This document shows, in pieces, positions 16,445 to 24,415 of a stretch of DNA of 27,399 nt. The stretch comes from an uncultured Oxalobacter sp. GTDB lineage: Bacteria; Pseudomonadota; Gammaproteobacteria; Burkholderiales; Burkholderiaceae_D. Below the pieces are notes generated by a model that had not been told where the DNA came from, made no database searches, and worked only from the letters and a program-made list of their open reading frames with translations. Every line of letters starts with the position of its first letter. The first letter of the stretch is position 1. The position numbers and the translations under genes are program-made. The stretch lies in assembly GCA_905202055.1 (NCBI GenBank), contig CAJKQK010000020.1, forward strand, positions 1 through 27,399. Reading direction: 5' to 3'.

Positions 16445-19400
16445 ATGCCAAAACGTACAGACATCAAGAGCATTCTCATTATTGGCGCCGGCCCTATTAT
16501 CATTGGACAGGCTTGTGAATTCGACTATTCCGGCGCCCAGGCTTGCAAGGCTTTGAGAGAGGAAGGTTACAAGGTCATTCTGGTCAACAGCAATCCTGCG
16601 ACGATCATGACCGATCCTGAAACGGCGGACGTGACCTTTATCGAACCGATTACCTGGAAAGTCGTTGAACGGATTATCGAACAGGAACGGCCGGATGCCA
16701 TTCTGCCCACGATGGGTGGCCAGACCGCATTGAACTGTGCGCTCGACCTTTACCGCAATGGTGTTCTGGAAAAATACAATGTCGAACTGATCGGTGCGTC
16801 GCCGGAAGCGATCGACAAGGCTGAAGACCGTGCAAAGTTCAAGGAAGCGATGACGAAGATCGGCCTTTCTTCCGCCCGTTCCGGTATCGCCCATTCCCTG
16901 GAAGAAGCATGGGATGTCCAGAAACAGCTTGGTTTCCCCGTCATTATCAGACCGTCGTTCACTCTGGGTGGAACGGGTGGCGGGATTGCCTACAACGAAG
17001 AAGAATTCGAAACGATTTGCCGTCGCGGCCTTGAAGCGTCCCCAACCAATGAACTTCTCATAGAAGAATCGCTGATCGGCTGGAAAGAGTTTGAAATGGA
17101 AGTGGTCCGCGATCGGGTGGACAACTGCATCATCGTTTGCTCGATTGAAAACCTTGACCCGATGGGCGTTCATACCGGTGACTCGATCACGGTGGCACCG
17201 TCCCAGACACTGACGGACAAGGAATACCAGATCATGCGCAATGCCTCTATTGCCATTCTGCGTGAAATCGGTGTCGATACCGGCGGTTCCAATGTCCAGT
17301 TCGCGATCAATCCGAAAGACGGTCGCATGATCGTCATCGAAATGAATCCGCGTGTTTCCCGTTCCTCTGCACTGGCTTCCAAGGCAACCGGTTTCCCGAT
17401 CGCGAAAGTGGCGGCCAAGCTGGCTGTCGGTTTTACCCTGGATGAATTGCGCAACGACATTACCGGAGGCGCAACACCTGCCTCGTTCGAACCGACCATC
17501 GATTATGTCGTCACGAAAGTACCCCGTTTCACGTTCGAAAAATTCCCTTCCGCCGATTCCCATCTGACAACCCAGATGAAATCGGTCGGCGAAGTCATGG
17601 CAATTGGCCGTACTTTCCAGGAATCGTTCCAGAAAGCGCTGCGTGGCCTTGAAGTCGGCGTCGAAGGTATGAACGAGAAAACCCGTGATCATGAAGTCAT
17701 CAAGGAAGAACTGGGCGAGCCGGGACCGGAAAGAATCTGGTACGTCGGCGATGCATTCGCACAGGGATTCACGATGGAAGAAGTTCACAATCTGACCCGT
17801 ATTGATCCGTGGTTTCTTTCGCAGATCAAGGAAATCGTCGATATCGAATTGTGGCTCGACCAGCAAAAAGTCGACGATCTGGACAAGGACACGCTGTTCA
17901 AGCTGAAACAGAAAGGCTTTTCCGACAAGCGTCTGGCCTGGTTGTTGAAAACGACCGATAAGGTCATTCGCGACAAGCGTCATGAATTCGGTATCCGTCC
18001 GGTTTACAAACGGGTCGATACCTGTGCAGCGGAATTTGCCACAAATACGGCTTACATGTATTCCACCTATGATGAGGAATGCGAAGCCGAACCGACGAAC
18101 AAGAAAAAAATCATGGTTCTGGGCGGTGGCCCGAACCGTATCGGTCAGGGTATCGAATTCGATTACTGCTGCGTTCACGCTGCCATGGCGATGCGTGAAG
18201 ACGGTTACGAAACGATCATGGTCAACTGTAACCCTGAAACCGTATCGACCGACTACGATATTTCCGATCGTCTGTATTTCGAGCCGCTGACGCTGGAAGA
18301 CGTGCTTGAAATCGTCGACAAGGAAAAACCTTATGGTGTGATCGTCCAGTACGGCGGGCAGACTCCCCTGAAGCTGGCGCTTGATCTGGAAGCCAACGGC
18401 GTGCCTATTGTCGGTACTTCTCCGGACATGATCGATGCTGCGGAAGACCGTGAACGTTTCCAGAAACTCCTGAAAGATCTGGATTTGCGCCAGCCGCCAA
18501 ACAGAACGGCCCGCACTGAAGAAGAAGCGTTGAGACTGGCTGAAGAAATCGGTTATCCGATCGTTGTCCGCCCATCCTACGTTCTGGGTGGCCGTGCAAT
18601 GGAAATCGTTCACGATCAGGCCAGCCTTGAACGCTACATGCGTGAAGCGGTCAAAGTCTCGAACGATTCCCCTGTTCTGCTCGACCGGTTCTTAAATGAC
18701 GCGATCGAAGTGGACGTGGACTGTCTCTCCGACGGCAAGCGTACTTTCATCGGCGGCGTCATGGAACATATTGAACAGGCTGGTGTCCATTCTGGCGATT
18801 CGGCCTGTTCCCTGCCTCCTTACTCGCTGGCAAAAGAAACGATTGAAGAACTGAAACGCCAGACGGCACTGATGGCCAAAGGCCTGAATGTGGTCGGCCT
18901 GATGAACGTCCAGTTCGCTATCCAGCATCAGGAAGTGGATGGCAAACTGCAGGATGTCGTTTACGTGCTGGAAGTCAATCCTCGCGCTTCCAGAACCGTT
19001 CCGTTTGTCTCCAAGGCGACCGGCAAACCACTGGCCAAGATCGCGGCACGCTGCATGGTAGGGCAATCGCTGGAACAGCAGGGCATCGAAAAAGAAGTCA
19101 TTCCGCCTTATTTCAGCGTCAAGGAAGCGGTCTTCCCGTTCGTGAAATTCCCGGGTGTGGATACCATTCTGGGGCCTGAAATGAAATCCACCGGTGAAGT
19201 CATGGGTGTCGGCAAGACTTTTGGTGAAGCTTTCGTCAAGTCGCAGATGGCGGCAGGCGTCAATTTGCCGCGTACCGGCAAGGTGTTCCTGTCGGTCAAG
19301 GACAGTGACAAGCCAAGAGCGGTCAAGGTTGCCAGGGCGTTGGTCCAGATGGGTTTCACCATCATGGCTACGAGAGGTACAGCCAGTGTAATGCGTGAGG

Positions 19401-19675
19401 CAGGCATTGATGCCGAAACCGTCAACAAGGTCGCTGAAGGACGTCCGCATATCGGTGACGTGATCAAGAATCACGAGATCGTTATGGTCATCAATACGGT
19501 AGAAGAAAAACGCAATGCCATTTTCGATTCACGGACGATCCGAACGTCGGCCCTGGCAGCCCGTATCAATACCATTACGACCATTGCCGGAGCAGAAGCT
19601 GCCGTACAGGGCATTGCATGCATGGACCAGATCAATGTCTACAGCATGCAAAGCCTGCATCAGTCTTTACAATGA
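16445..19675 (+). CDS. carB: Carbamoyl-phosphate synthase large subunit
   Basis: Makes carbamoyl phosphate from bicarbonate, ATP and ammonia delivered by CarA. 1076 residues from ATG 16445 (MPKRTDIKSILIIGAGPI, the conserved N-terminus); an in-frame GTG at 16418 would add nine residues but its purine tract abuts the start, so I do not favour it. Two homologous ATP-grasp synthetase halves are visible, each starting with a GxGPxxIGQGxEFDY-type loop (GAGPIIIGQACEFDY and GGGPNRIGQGIEFDY), plus the oligomerisation region between them and a C-terminal MGS-like allosteric domain (from about residue 940) ending near the stop. It is separated from carA by 105 bp containing a hairpin. Confidence 0.98.
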   Translation: MPKRTDIKSILIIGAGPIIIGQACEFDYSGAQACKALREEGYKVILVNSNPATIMTDPETADVTFIEPITWKVVERIIEQERPDAILPTMGGQTALNCALDLYRNGVLEKYNVELIGASPEAIDKAEDRAKFKEAMTKIGLSSARSGIAHSLEEAWDVQKQLGFPVIIRPSFTLGGTGGGIAYNEEEFETICRRGLEASPTNELLIEESLIGWKEFEMEVVRDRVDNCIIVCSIENLDPMGVHTGDSITVAPSQTLTDKEYQIMRNASIAILREIGVDTGGSNVQFAINPKDGRMIVIEMNPRVSRSSALASKATGFPIAKVAAKLAVGFTLDELRNDITGGATPASFEPTIDYVVTKVPRFTFEKFPSADSHLTTQMKSVGEVMAIGRTFQESFQKALRGLEVGVEGMNEKTRDHEVIKEELGEPGPERIWYVGDAFAQGFTMEEVHNLTRIDPWFLSQIKEIVDIELWLDQQKVDDLDKDTLFKLKQKGFSDKRLAWLLKTTDKVIRDKRHEFGIRPVYKRVDTCAAEFATNTAYMYSTYDEECEAEPTNKKKIMVLGGGPNRIGQGIEFDYCCVHAAMAMREDGYETIMVNCNPETVSTDYDISDRLYFEPLTLEDVLEIVDKEKPYGVIVQYGGQTPLKLALDLEANGVPIVGTSPDMIDAAEDRERFQKLLKDLDLRQPPNRTARTEEEALRLAEEIGYPIVVRPSYVLGGRAMEIVHDQASLERYMREAVKVSNDSPVLLDRFLNDAIEVDVDCLSDGKRTFIGGVMEHIEQAGVHSGDSACSLPPYSLAKETIEELKRQTALMAKGLNVVGLMNVQFAIQHQEVDGKLQDVVYVLEVNPRASRTVPFVSKATGKPLAKIAARCMVGQSLEQQGIEKEVIPPYFSVKEAVFPFVKFPGVDTILGPEMKSTGEVMGVGKTFGEAFVKSQMAAGVNLPRTGKVFLSVKDSDKPRAVKVARALVQMGFTIMATRGTASVMREAGIDAETVNKVAEGRPHIGDVIKNHEIVMVINTVEEKRNAIFDSRTIRTSALAARINTITTIAGAEAAVQGIACMDQINVYSMQSLHQSLQ

Positions 19676-19702
19676 TCTGACAATACAATTTGATATTTTT
19701 TC

Positions 19703-19751
19703 GCGAGGCTTTTCGACATGTTACGTGTCTTGAAAGCCTCGCCCGTTTTTT
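19703..19751 (+). terminator. Terminator between carB and greA
   Basis: GCGAGGCTTT...GACA pairs with TGTC...AAAGCCTCGC over about 14 bp with a small internal loop, then CCG and six T (19746-19751). It ends 12 nt before the greA ATG, so it could serve as both the carAB terminator and a greA leader attenuator. Confidence 0.8.
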
Positions 19752-19763
19752 GAGAGAAGGAAA

Positions 19764-20240
19764 ATGAGTTCTATACCTGTTACTGTCCGTGGCGCCCAAA
19801 TGTTGCGCGATGAGTTACAACGGTTGAAAACCAAGGACCGTTATGAAGTGATCGCCGCTATCGCGGAAGCCCGTTCGCATGGCGATTTGTCTGAAAATGC
19901 CGAATACGATGCCGCAAAAGAACGTCAGGCATTTATCGAGGGGCGTATTGCCGAGCTGGAAAGCAAACTTTCTTCCGCACAGATTATCGATCCGACAACC
20001 CTGAATACGAACGGCAAGATCGTTTTTGCGGCAACCGTTTCCGTCGAGGATCTGGAAACGGGTGACCGGGTGACCTATCAGATCGTCGGAAACGATGAGG
20101 CCGATTTGAAAGAATTCAAGATTTCGATCACGTCGCCTATGGCAAGAGCATTGATCGGACGGGAAGAAGGCGATGTCGTCGAGGTCAATGCTCCGGCGGG
20201 CGTTCGGGAATACGAAATCCTGGAAGTGTTGTATATCTGA
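19764..20240 (+). CDS. greA: Transcription elongation factor GreA
   Basis: Binds the RNA polymerase secondary channel and stimulates cleavage of backtracked transcripts. The 158-residue length is exact for the family. The N-terminal coiled coil spans residues 8-75, with the acidic tip in EARSHGDLSENAEYDAAKE (residues 35-53, Asp and Glu at the tip), followed by the FKBP-like C-terminal domain (80-158) containing ITSPMARALIGREEGD. ATG 19764 has the ribosome-binding site GAGAAGGAAA. A strong terminator ends only 12 nt upstream, leaving no room for a promoter after it; in E. coli greA is likewise preceded by a leader terminator that yields the small RNA GraL. It converges with yhbY, with 6 bp between the stop codons. 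Confidence 0.97.
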   Translation: MSSIPVTVRGAQMLRDELQRLKTKDRYEVIAAIAEARSHGDLSENAEYDAAKERQAFIEGRIAELESKLSSAQIIDPTTLNTNGKIVFAATVSVEDLETGDRVTYQIVGNDEADLKEFKISITSPMARALIGREEGDVVEVNAPAGVREYEILEVLYI

Positions 20241-20246
20241 TTGAAT

Positions 20247-20720
20247 TTATCTGGCGAGCGCTTTCTTTTTTGCGCTTGCCGGACGCGCTTTGCTGCGTTT
20301 GACCAGGCCACCGGCCGTTACCCGTTCGTTGCCTTTCAAAACCACTTTCTTTACCCGGTTTTTGATGCTTCCCGAACCCGGTTTGAATGTGGTTGCTGTT
20401 CTCAGTCCCTTGCCTTTTTTGTCGGTTGAGAGAGGTTTTTGACTGTCTTCTTTTTTGGGACGGTAAATGACCAGCAGTTTGCCGATGTGTTGAATGGGAG
20501 CGGCATCCATTTGCGCGCAAATGGATTCAAGCATATCGAGACGGGCGACGCGGTCGTCGCCGAAAACACGGATTTTGATAAGCTCGTGGGCATTCAGGCT
20601 GACGTCGATTTCTTTCAAAACGGCATCGGTCAGGCCGGCATCGCCGATCATGACGACCGGGTCGAGACTGTGAGCCTGCGATCTTAACTGGCTTCGTTGT
20701 TCAGAATTGAGTTTCAACAT
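20247..20720 (-). CDS. yhbY: YhbY family (CRM domain) ribosome-assembly RNA-binding protein
   Basis: Associates with 50S precursors in E. coli. 157 residues: an IF3-C-like CRM domain fills about residues 1-95 (LNSEQRSQLRSQAHSLDPVVMIGDAGLT region, with the GxxGLT loop, and ELIKIRVFGDDR), followed by a lysine-rich tail of about 60 residues (GKGLRTATTF...KARPASAKKKALAR) absent from E. coli YhbY and likely RNA-binding and disordered. ATG 20720 has AAAGGA upstream. It is divergent from rlmE with 32 bp between start codons, so its promoter must extend into the rlmE coding region, and convergent with greA. The gene order greA, yhbY, rlmE, ftsH is as in E. coli and betaproteobacteria. Confidence 0.92.
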   Translation of the reverse strand: MLKLNSEQRSQLRSQAHSLDPVVMIGDAGLTDAVLKEIDVSLNAHELIKIRVFGDDRVARLDMLESICAQMDAAPIQHIGKLLVIYRPKKEDSQKPLSTDKKGKGLRTATTFKPGSGSIKNRVKKVVLKGNERVTAGGLVKRSKARPASAKKKALAR

Positions 20721-20752
20721 AATGTTCCTTTGAAAAACTGTATTTTACGCGA

Positions 20753-21400
20753 ATGTCAAAGAATAAATTCAATAAAAGCTGGATGAAAAATCATTTGGAC
20801 GATCCTTTTGTCAAAATGGCGCAAAAAGAAGGTTATCGTGCCCGGGCCGCTTACAAGCTGATCGAAATCGATGAGGATGCACATTTAATCAAACCGGGGC
20901 AGGTCATCGTCGATTTGGGAAGCACACCCGGAAGCTGGTCGCAGTACGTCGTTCGCAAGTTGGGGAATGCCGGAGCAAACCAGTTGAACGGGACGGTTAT
21001 CGGGCTGGATCTGTTGCCCATGGAGCCGATTGAAGGTGTCCATTTCTTTCAGGGCGACTTTCGCGAGGAATCGGTTTTGCAGGAACTGGAAAATTTGTTG
21101 CAAGGCAGAAAAGCGGATCTTGTATTATCGGATATGGCCCCCAACTTGTCCGGTATAGCGTCTGCCGATGCGGCACGTGTGGAATACCTGATGGAACTGG
21201 CACTCGACTTTGCTCAGGCTCACCTGAAACCGTCGGGTGCCTTGCTGGTCAAATGTTTTAACGGAAGCAGCTATAACGATATTCTGAAGAATTTTCGTGA
21301 AACGTTTGTGACGGTGATCCCGAAAAAACCGAAAGCCAGCCGCGATTATTCGTCAGAAATATTTTTGCTGGGACGTCGATTGCGGCATCCTTCCGATTAG
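20753..21400 (+). CDS. rlmE: 23S rRNA (uridine-2'-O-)-methyltransferase RlmE (FtsJ/RrmJ)
   Basis: Methylates the ribose 2'-O of U2552 in the A-loop of 23S rRNA on the large subunit. 215 residues. The SAM-binding loop is VDLGSTPGSWSQ (53-64). The catalytic tetrad is complete: Lys35 (RAAYKL), Asp127 (LSDMAPNLSG), Lys167 (LLVKCF) and Glu202 (SSEIFLL). The start is ATG 20753, without a clear ribosome-binding site. It shares a 32-bp divergent gap with yhbY. ftsH follows after 197 bp on the same strand, the known rlmE-ftsH pairing. Confidence 0.95.
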   Translation: MSKNKFNKSWMKNHLDDPFVKMAQKEGYRARAAYKLIEIDEDAHLIKPGQVIVDLGSTPGSWSQYVVRKLGNAGANQLNGTVIGLDLLPMEPIEGVHFFQGDFREESVLQELENLLQGRKADLVLSDMAPNLSGIASADAARVEYLMELALDFAQAHLKPSGALLVKCFNGSSYNDILKNFRETFVTVIPKKPKASRDYSSEIFLLGRRLRHPSD

Positions 21401-21571
21401 AATAATGCGTTTTTGAAACTCTTTGTAAAATTGGATGTAACAAATGATTATCCGGGTTATCGTCATCAATTCGAAAAGGCATGACCCTTGCTTCAACAGA
21501 GTTTTGCGGGATTGATCTCTGTGGATGGCAGATGTCTGAAAATGATTGTAAAATTATCTCTATCTGAAACT

Positions 21572-21592
21572 GACGCATGGGCGTCTGAGGAG
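21572..21592 (+). promoter_or_regulatory. Hairpin next to the ftsH ribosome-binding site
   Basis: GACGC-ATGG-GCGTC (21572-21585) is immediately followed by the Shine-Dalgarno GAGGAG (21587-21592) and the GTG start 5 nt later. The short stem could affect ribosome access. Confidence 0.35.
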
Positions 21593-21597
21593 TCTTT

Positions 21598-23481
21598 GTG
21601 AATAACATGTTTGTCAGGGTAGGCATCTGGGCTGCCATCATTATCGTACTTCTTACGACATTCAAACATTTTACAGACCGTAATGTTGGGGCCGGTGCCG
21701 TCGCTATCAACTATTCCCAGTTTCTTGACGAAGTCAAAGCCAGGAAAGTGAAGGATGTTGTCATTGAGGACCGGACGATTATCGCGACAACGGCGGATGG
21801 AAAGAAAGTCAAGACCGGGGTGACCTATCTTGACCGCGGCCTGATCGGCGACCTGGTGGACAGTGGCGTCCAGTTCGACGTCAAGCCACCGGAAGAACCT
21901 TCGTTCTGGTCGCAGATCTTCATTTCATGGTTCCCGATGCTTCTCCTGATCGGTGTATGGATTTTCTTCATGCGCCAGATGCAGGGCGGTGGAAAGGGAG
22001 GCGCATTCTCGTTCGGCAAGTCCAAGGCGCGCATGATCGATGAAAAGAGCAATACGGTCACATTTACCGACGTTGCCGGTTGCGACGAAGCCAAGGAAGA
22101 AGTGATCGAAGTCGTCGATTTCCTTCGCGATCCGAACAAATTCCAGAAACTGGGCGGCCGTATCCCCCGTGGCTTGCTGCTGGTCGGCCCTCCGGGTACC
22201 GGTAAAACCCTGTTGGCCCGTGCGATTGCCGGTGAAGCCAAAGTGCCGTTTTTCTCCATTTCGGGTTCGGATTTCGTTGAAATGTTCGTCGGTGTGGGTG
22301 CGTCCCGCGTCCGCGACATGTTCGAAACGGCGAAAAAACATTCTCCATGCATTATTTTCATCGATGAAATCGATGCTGTCGGTCGTCATCGTGGCGCCGG
22401 TATGGGCGGCGGTAACGATGAACGCGAACAGACCCTGAACCAGTTGCTGGTTGAAATGGATGGTTTCGAACCGAATTCCGGTACGATTGTCGTCGCTGCG
22501 ACGAACCGTTCGGATGTTCTGGATAAAGCCTTGCTGCGTCCGGGACGTTTCGACAGACAGGTCGTTGTCGGTTTGCCGGATATCCGCGGCCGCGAACAGA
22601 TCCTGAACGTTCATATGCGCAAGGTACCGATTTCGCCGGATGTCAATGCCAGCGTTCTGGCTCGCGGCACTCCGGGCTTTTCCGGTGCCGATCTGGCCAA
22701 TCTGGTGAACGAATCTGCCCTGTTTGCAGCGCGCCGTAACAAACGGCTGGTTGAAATGCAGGATTTCGAGGATGCCAAGGACAAGATCCTGATGGGGCCG
22801 GAACGCAAATCCTTCGTCATGCGTGACGAGGAACGTGCCAATACGGCTTATCATGAGTCCGGCCATGCCGTTGTCGCCAAGCTTCTGCCTAAGGCCGATC
22901 CGGTTCACAAGGTAACGATTATGCCTCGTGGCCATGCATTGGGCCTGACCTGGCAGTTGCCTGAACACGACCGTATCAACATGTACAAAGACAAGATGCT
23001 GGAAGAAATTTCCATTCTCTTTGGCGGCCGTATTGCCGAAGAAATCTTCATGCATCAGATGTCTACAGGCGCTTCAAACGACTTTGAACGTGCAACCAAG
23101 CTTGCCCGTGCAATGGTCACCCGTTACGGTATGTCCGAAACGCTGGGTACCATGGTGTACGAAGATACCGAACAGGATATGTTCTATGGTGGCCGTATGG
23201 CGGCGAAAACGGTTTCTGAAGCGACACAGCAAAAAGTCGATAACGAAATCCGCGCCATTCTGGATCAGCAGTATGCGCTGGCTCGCAAATTGCTGGAAGA
23301 AAACCGTGACAAGGTCGAAAAAATGGCCCAGTTGCTGCTGGAGTGGGAAACGCTGGATGCCGATCAGGTCAACGATATCATGGATGGTATCGATCCTCGT
23401 CCACCAAAATCGACGCCACCTTCCCTGCCACCGAAGGATGAAGATCCTGAAGTGACGGAAAGTGCGACGGCTCCAGTTTGA
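21598..23481 (+). CDS. ftsH: ATP-dependent zinc metalloprotease FtsH
   Basis: A membrane-anchored hexameric AAA+ protease that degrades membrane proteins and regulatory proteins such as heat-shock sigma factor and LpxC. 627 residues. Two membrane helices lie at about 6-20 (VGIWAAIIIVLL) and 105-126, enclosing a periplasmic domain. Walker A is GPPGTGKT at 197-204, Walker B IIFIDEID near 256-263, and the second region of homology is near 300-318. The zinc site is HESGH at 419-423. The C-terminal end is Pro-rich and acidic. The GTG start at 21598 is supported by GAGGAG five bases upstream; ATG 21607 is an in-frame alternative. No convincing sigma-32 box was found in the 197-bp upstream gap. Confidence 0.97.
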   Translation: MNNMFVRVGIWAAIIIVLLTTFKHFTDRNVGAGAVAINYSQFLDEVKARKVKDVVIEDRTIIATTADGKKVKTGVTYLDRGLIGDLVDSGVQFDVKPPEEPSFWSQIFISWFPMLLLIGVWIFFMRQMQGGGKGGAFSFGKSKARMIDEKSNTVTFTDVAGCDEAKEEVIEVVDFLRDPNKFQKLGGRIPRGLLLVGPPGTGKTLLARAIAGEAKVPFFSISGSDFVEMFVGVGASRVRDMFETAKKHSPCIIFIDEIDAVGRHRGAGMGGGNDEREQTLNQLLVEMDGFEPNSGTIVVAATNRSDVLDKALLRPGRFDRQVVVGLPDIRGREQILNVHMRKVPISPDVNASVLARGTPGFSGADLANLVNESALFAARRNKRLVEMQDFEDAKDKILMGPERKSFVMRDEERANTAYHESGHAVVAKLLPKADPVHKVTIMPRGHALGLTWQLPEHDRINMYKDKMLEEISILFGGRIAEEIFMHQMSTGASNDFERATKLARAMVTRYGMSETLGTMVYEDTEQDMFYGGRMAAKTVSEATQQKVDNEIRAILDQQYALARKLLEENRDKVEKMAQLLLEWETLDADQVNDIMDGIDPRPPKSTPPSLPPKDEDPEVTESATAPV

Positions 23482-23502
23482 TTGACAGGTAAATTTAATC
23501 AG

Positions 23503-23532
23503 AAAGGGTGAGCATCGTCTCGCCCTTTTTTT
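23503..23532 (+). terminator. Terminator between ftsH and folP
   Basis: AAAGGGTGAG pairs with CTCGCCCTTT (one U-G pair) around a CATCGT loop, followed by a run of seven T ending at 23532. It ends 17 nt before the folP ATG. Confidence 0.8.
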
Positions 23533-23549
23533 AATTCCGGAAAAACAAA

Positions 23550-24386
23550 ATGAAGGTTTTTCAATGTGGCCGCACCCGTTTTGCGCTGGAAGGAAAAGAA
23601 TATCGGCCGATCGTGATGGGTATTCTGAATATCACGCCGGATTCCTTTTCAGATGGCGGGAAGTATTTTTCCCTGTCTTCGGCGTTGAAACATGCGGAAG
23701 AAATGATAGCTGAAGGTGTCGATATCATCGATATCGGCGCTGAATCGTCCCGACCCGGTTCGGAACCTGTCCCACTGCAGGAAGAGCTGGATCGGATCAT
23801 GCCGGTCATTGAAGCTCTGAGGGGGTGCGGACGCCCCCTGTCGATCGATACATATAAACCCGAAGTAATGGTTGAGGCCATTGCTGCCGGTGCGGATATG
23901 ATCAACGATATCTGTGGTTTCCAGTCTGAAGCATCTCTAAAGGCAGTTTCGGGCAGTTCGTGCGGCTTATGCGTCATGCATATGCAGGGGGAACCGAAAA
24001 CCATGCAGGACAATCCCCGTTATGAAAATGTCACACTTGAAGTGACTGATTTTCTGAAAGAGCAGGTCGAACGCATGGAAAAGGCCGGTATTGCAAAAGA
24101 GCGAATTTGCATCGATCCGGGTTTTGGCTTTGGAAAAAGTCTGGAAGATAATATCATTCTGATAAAGCACATCGATTTTATGCAGGAAAAACTGGATTTG
24201 CCTGTACTGGCCGGTTTGTCCCGCAAATCGGTGGTGGCGAAACTGACCGGCAGGCCGGTTGAAAAAAGACTGGCAGGCAATCTGGCCATTGCCTTGTCTG
24301 CGGTAGAACATGGTGCTGCCATCGTTCGGGTTCATGAAGTCGCGGAAACAGTCGATGCGCTTAAAATCTGGATGGCGACACGGTAA
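23550..24386 (+). CDS. folP: Dihydropteroate synthase
   Basis: Condenses 6-hydroxymethyl-7,8-dihydropterin pyrophosphate with p-aminobenzoate in folate synthesis; the target of sulfonamides. A 278-residue TIM barrel. The first conserved loop is MGILNITPDSFSDGG (residues 23-37, Asn27 and Asp31), the second GAESSRPGS near 63-71, then SIDTYKPEV, MINDICGF, MHMQGEPKTMQ, DPGFGFGKS and LAGLSRKSVV in the usual order. Length and motifs look intact. The ATG at 23550 has GGAAAAA upstream. A terminator ends 17 nt before the start, so the folP promoter must lie inside ftsH or expression relies on read-through. glmM begins 29 bp downstream, the common folP-glmM pair. Confidence 0.96.
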   Translation: MKVFQCGRTRFALEGKEYRPIVMGILNITPDSFSDGGKYFSLSSALKHAEEMIAEGVDIIDIGAESSRPGSEPVPLQEELDRIMPVIEALRGCGRPLSIDTYKPEVMVEAIAAGADMINDICGFQSEASLKAVSGSSCGLCVMHMQGEPKTMQDNPRYENVTLEVTDFLKEQVERMEKAGIAKERICIDPGFGFGKSLEDNIILIKHIDFMQEKLDLPVLAGLSRKSVVAKLTGRPVEKRLAGNLAIALSAVEHGAAIVRVHEVAETVDALKIWMATR

Positions 24387-24415
24387 ACAAATACTTCAAA
24401 CACTGAAAAGAAAAA

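Noticed and set aside
16340..18613. 757-codon open frame on the minus strand opposite carB
   Set aside because: It is the mirror of carB codon usage: few TTA, CTA and TCA codons on the sense strand leave the antisense frame open. It has no ribosome-binding site and low-complexity Phe/Arg/Asp-rich content; carB is unmistakable.
20253..20280. Inverted repeat GGCGAGCGC / GCGCTTGCC with a T-rich loop as a greA-yhbY terminator
   Set aside because: The T run is in the loop, not after the stem, on either strand, and it is explained by the Lys/Arg-rich C-terminal codons of yhbY.
21925..23055. 376-codon antisense frame in ftsH, and a similar 250-codon one at 438-1190 in nrdJ
   Set aside because: The same codon-bias artefact opposite strongly conserved genes; no family features.
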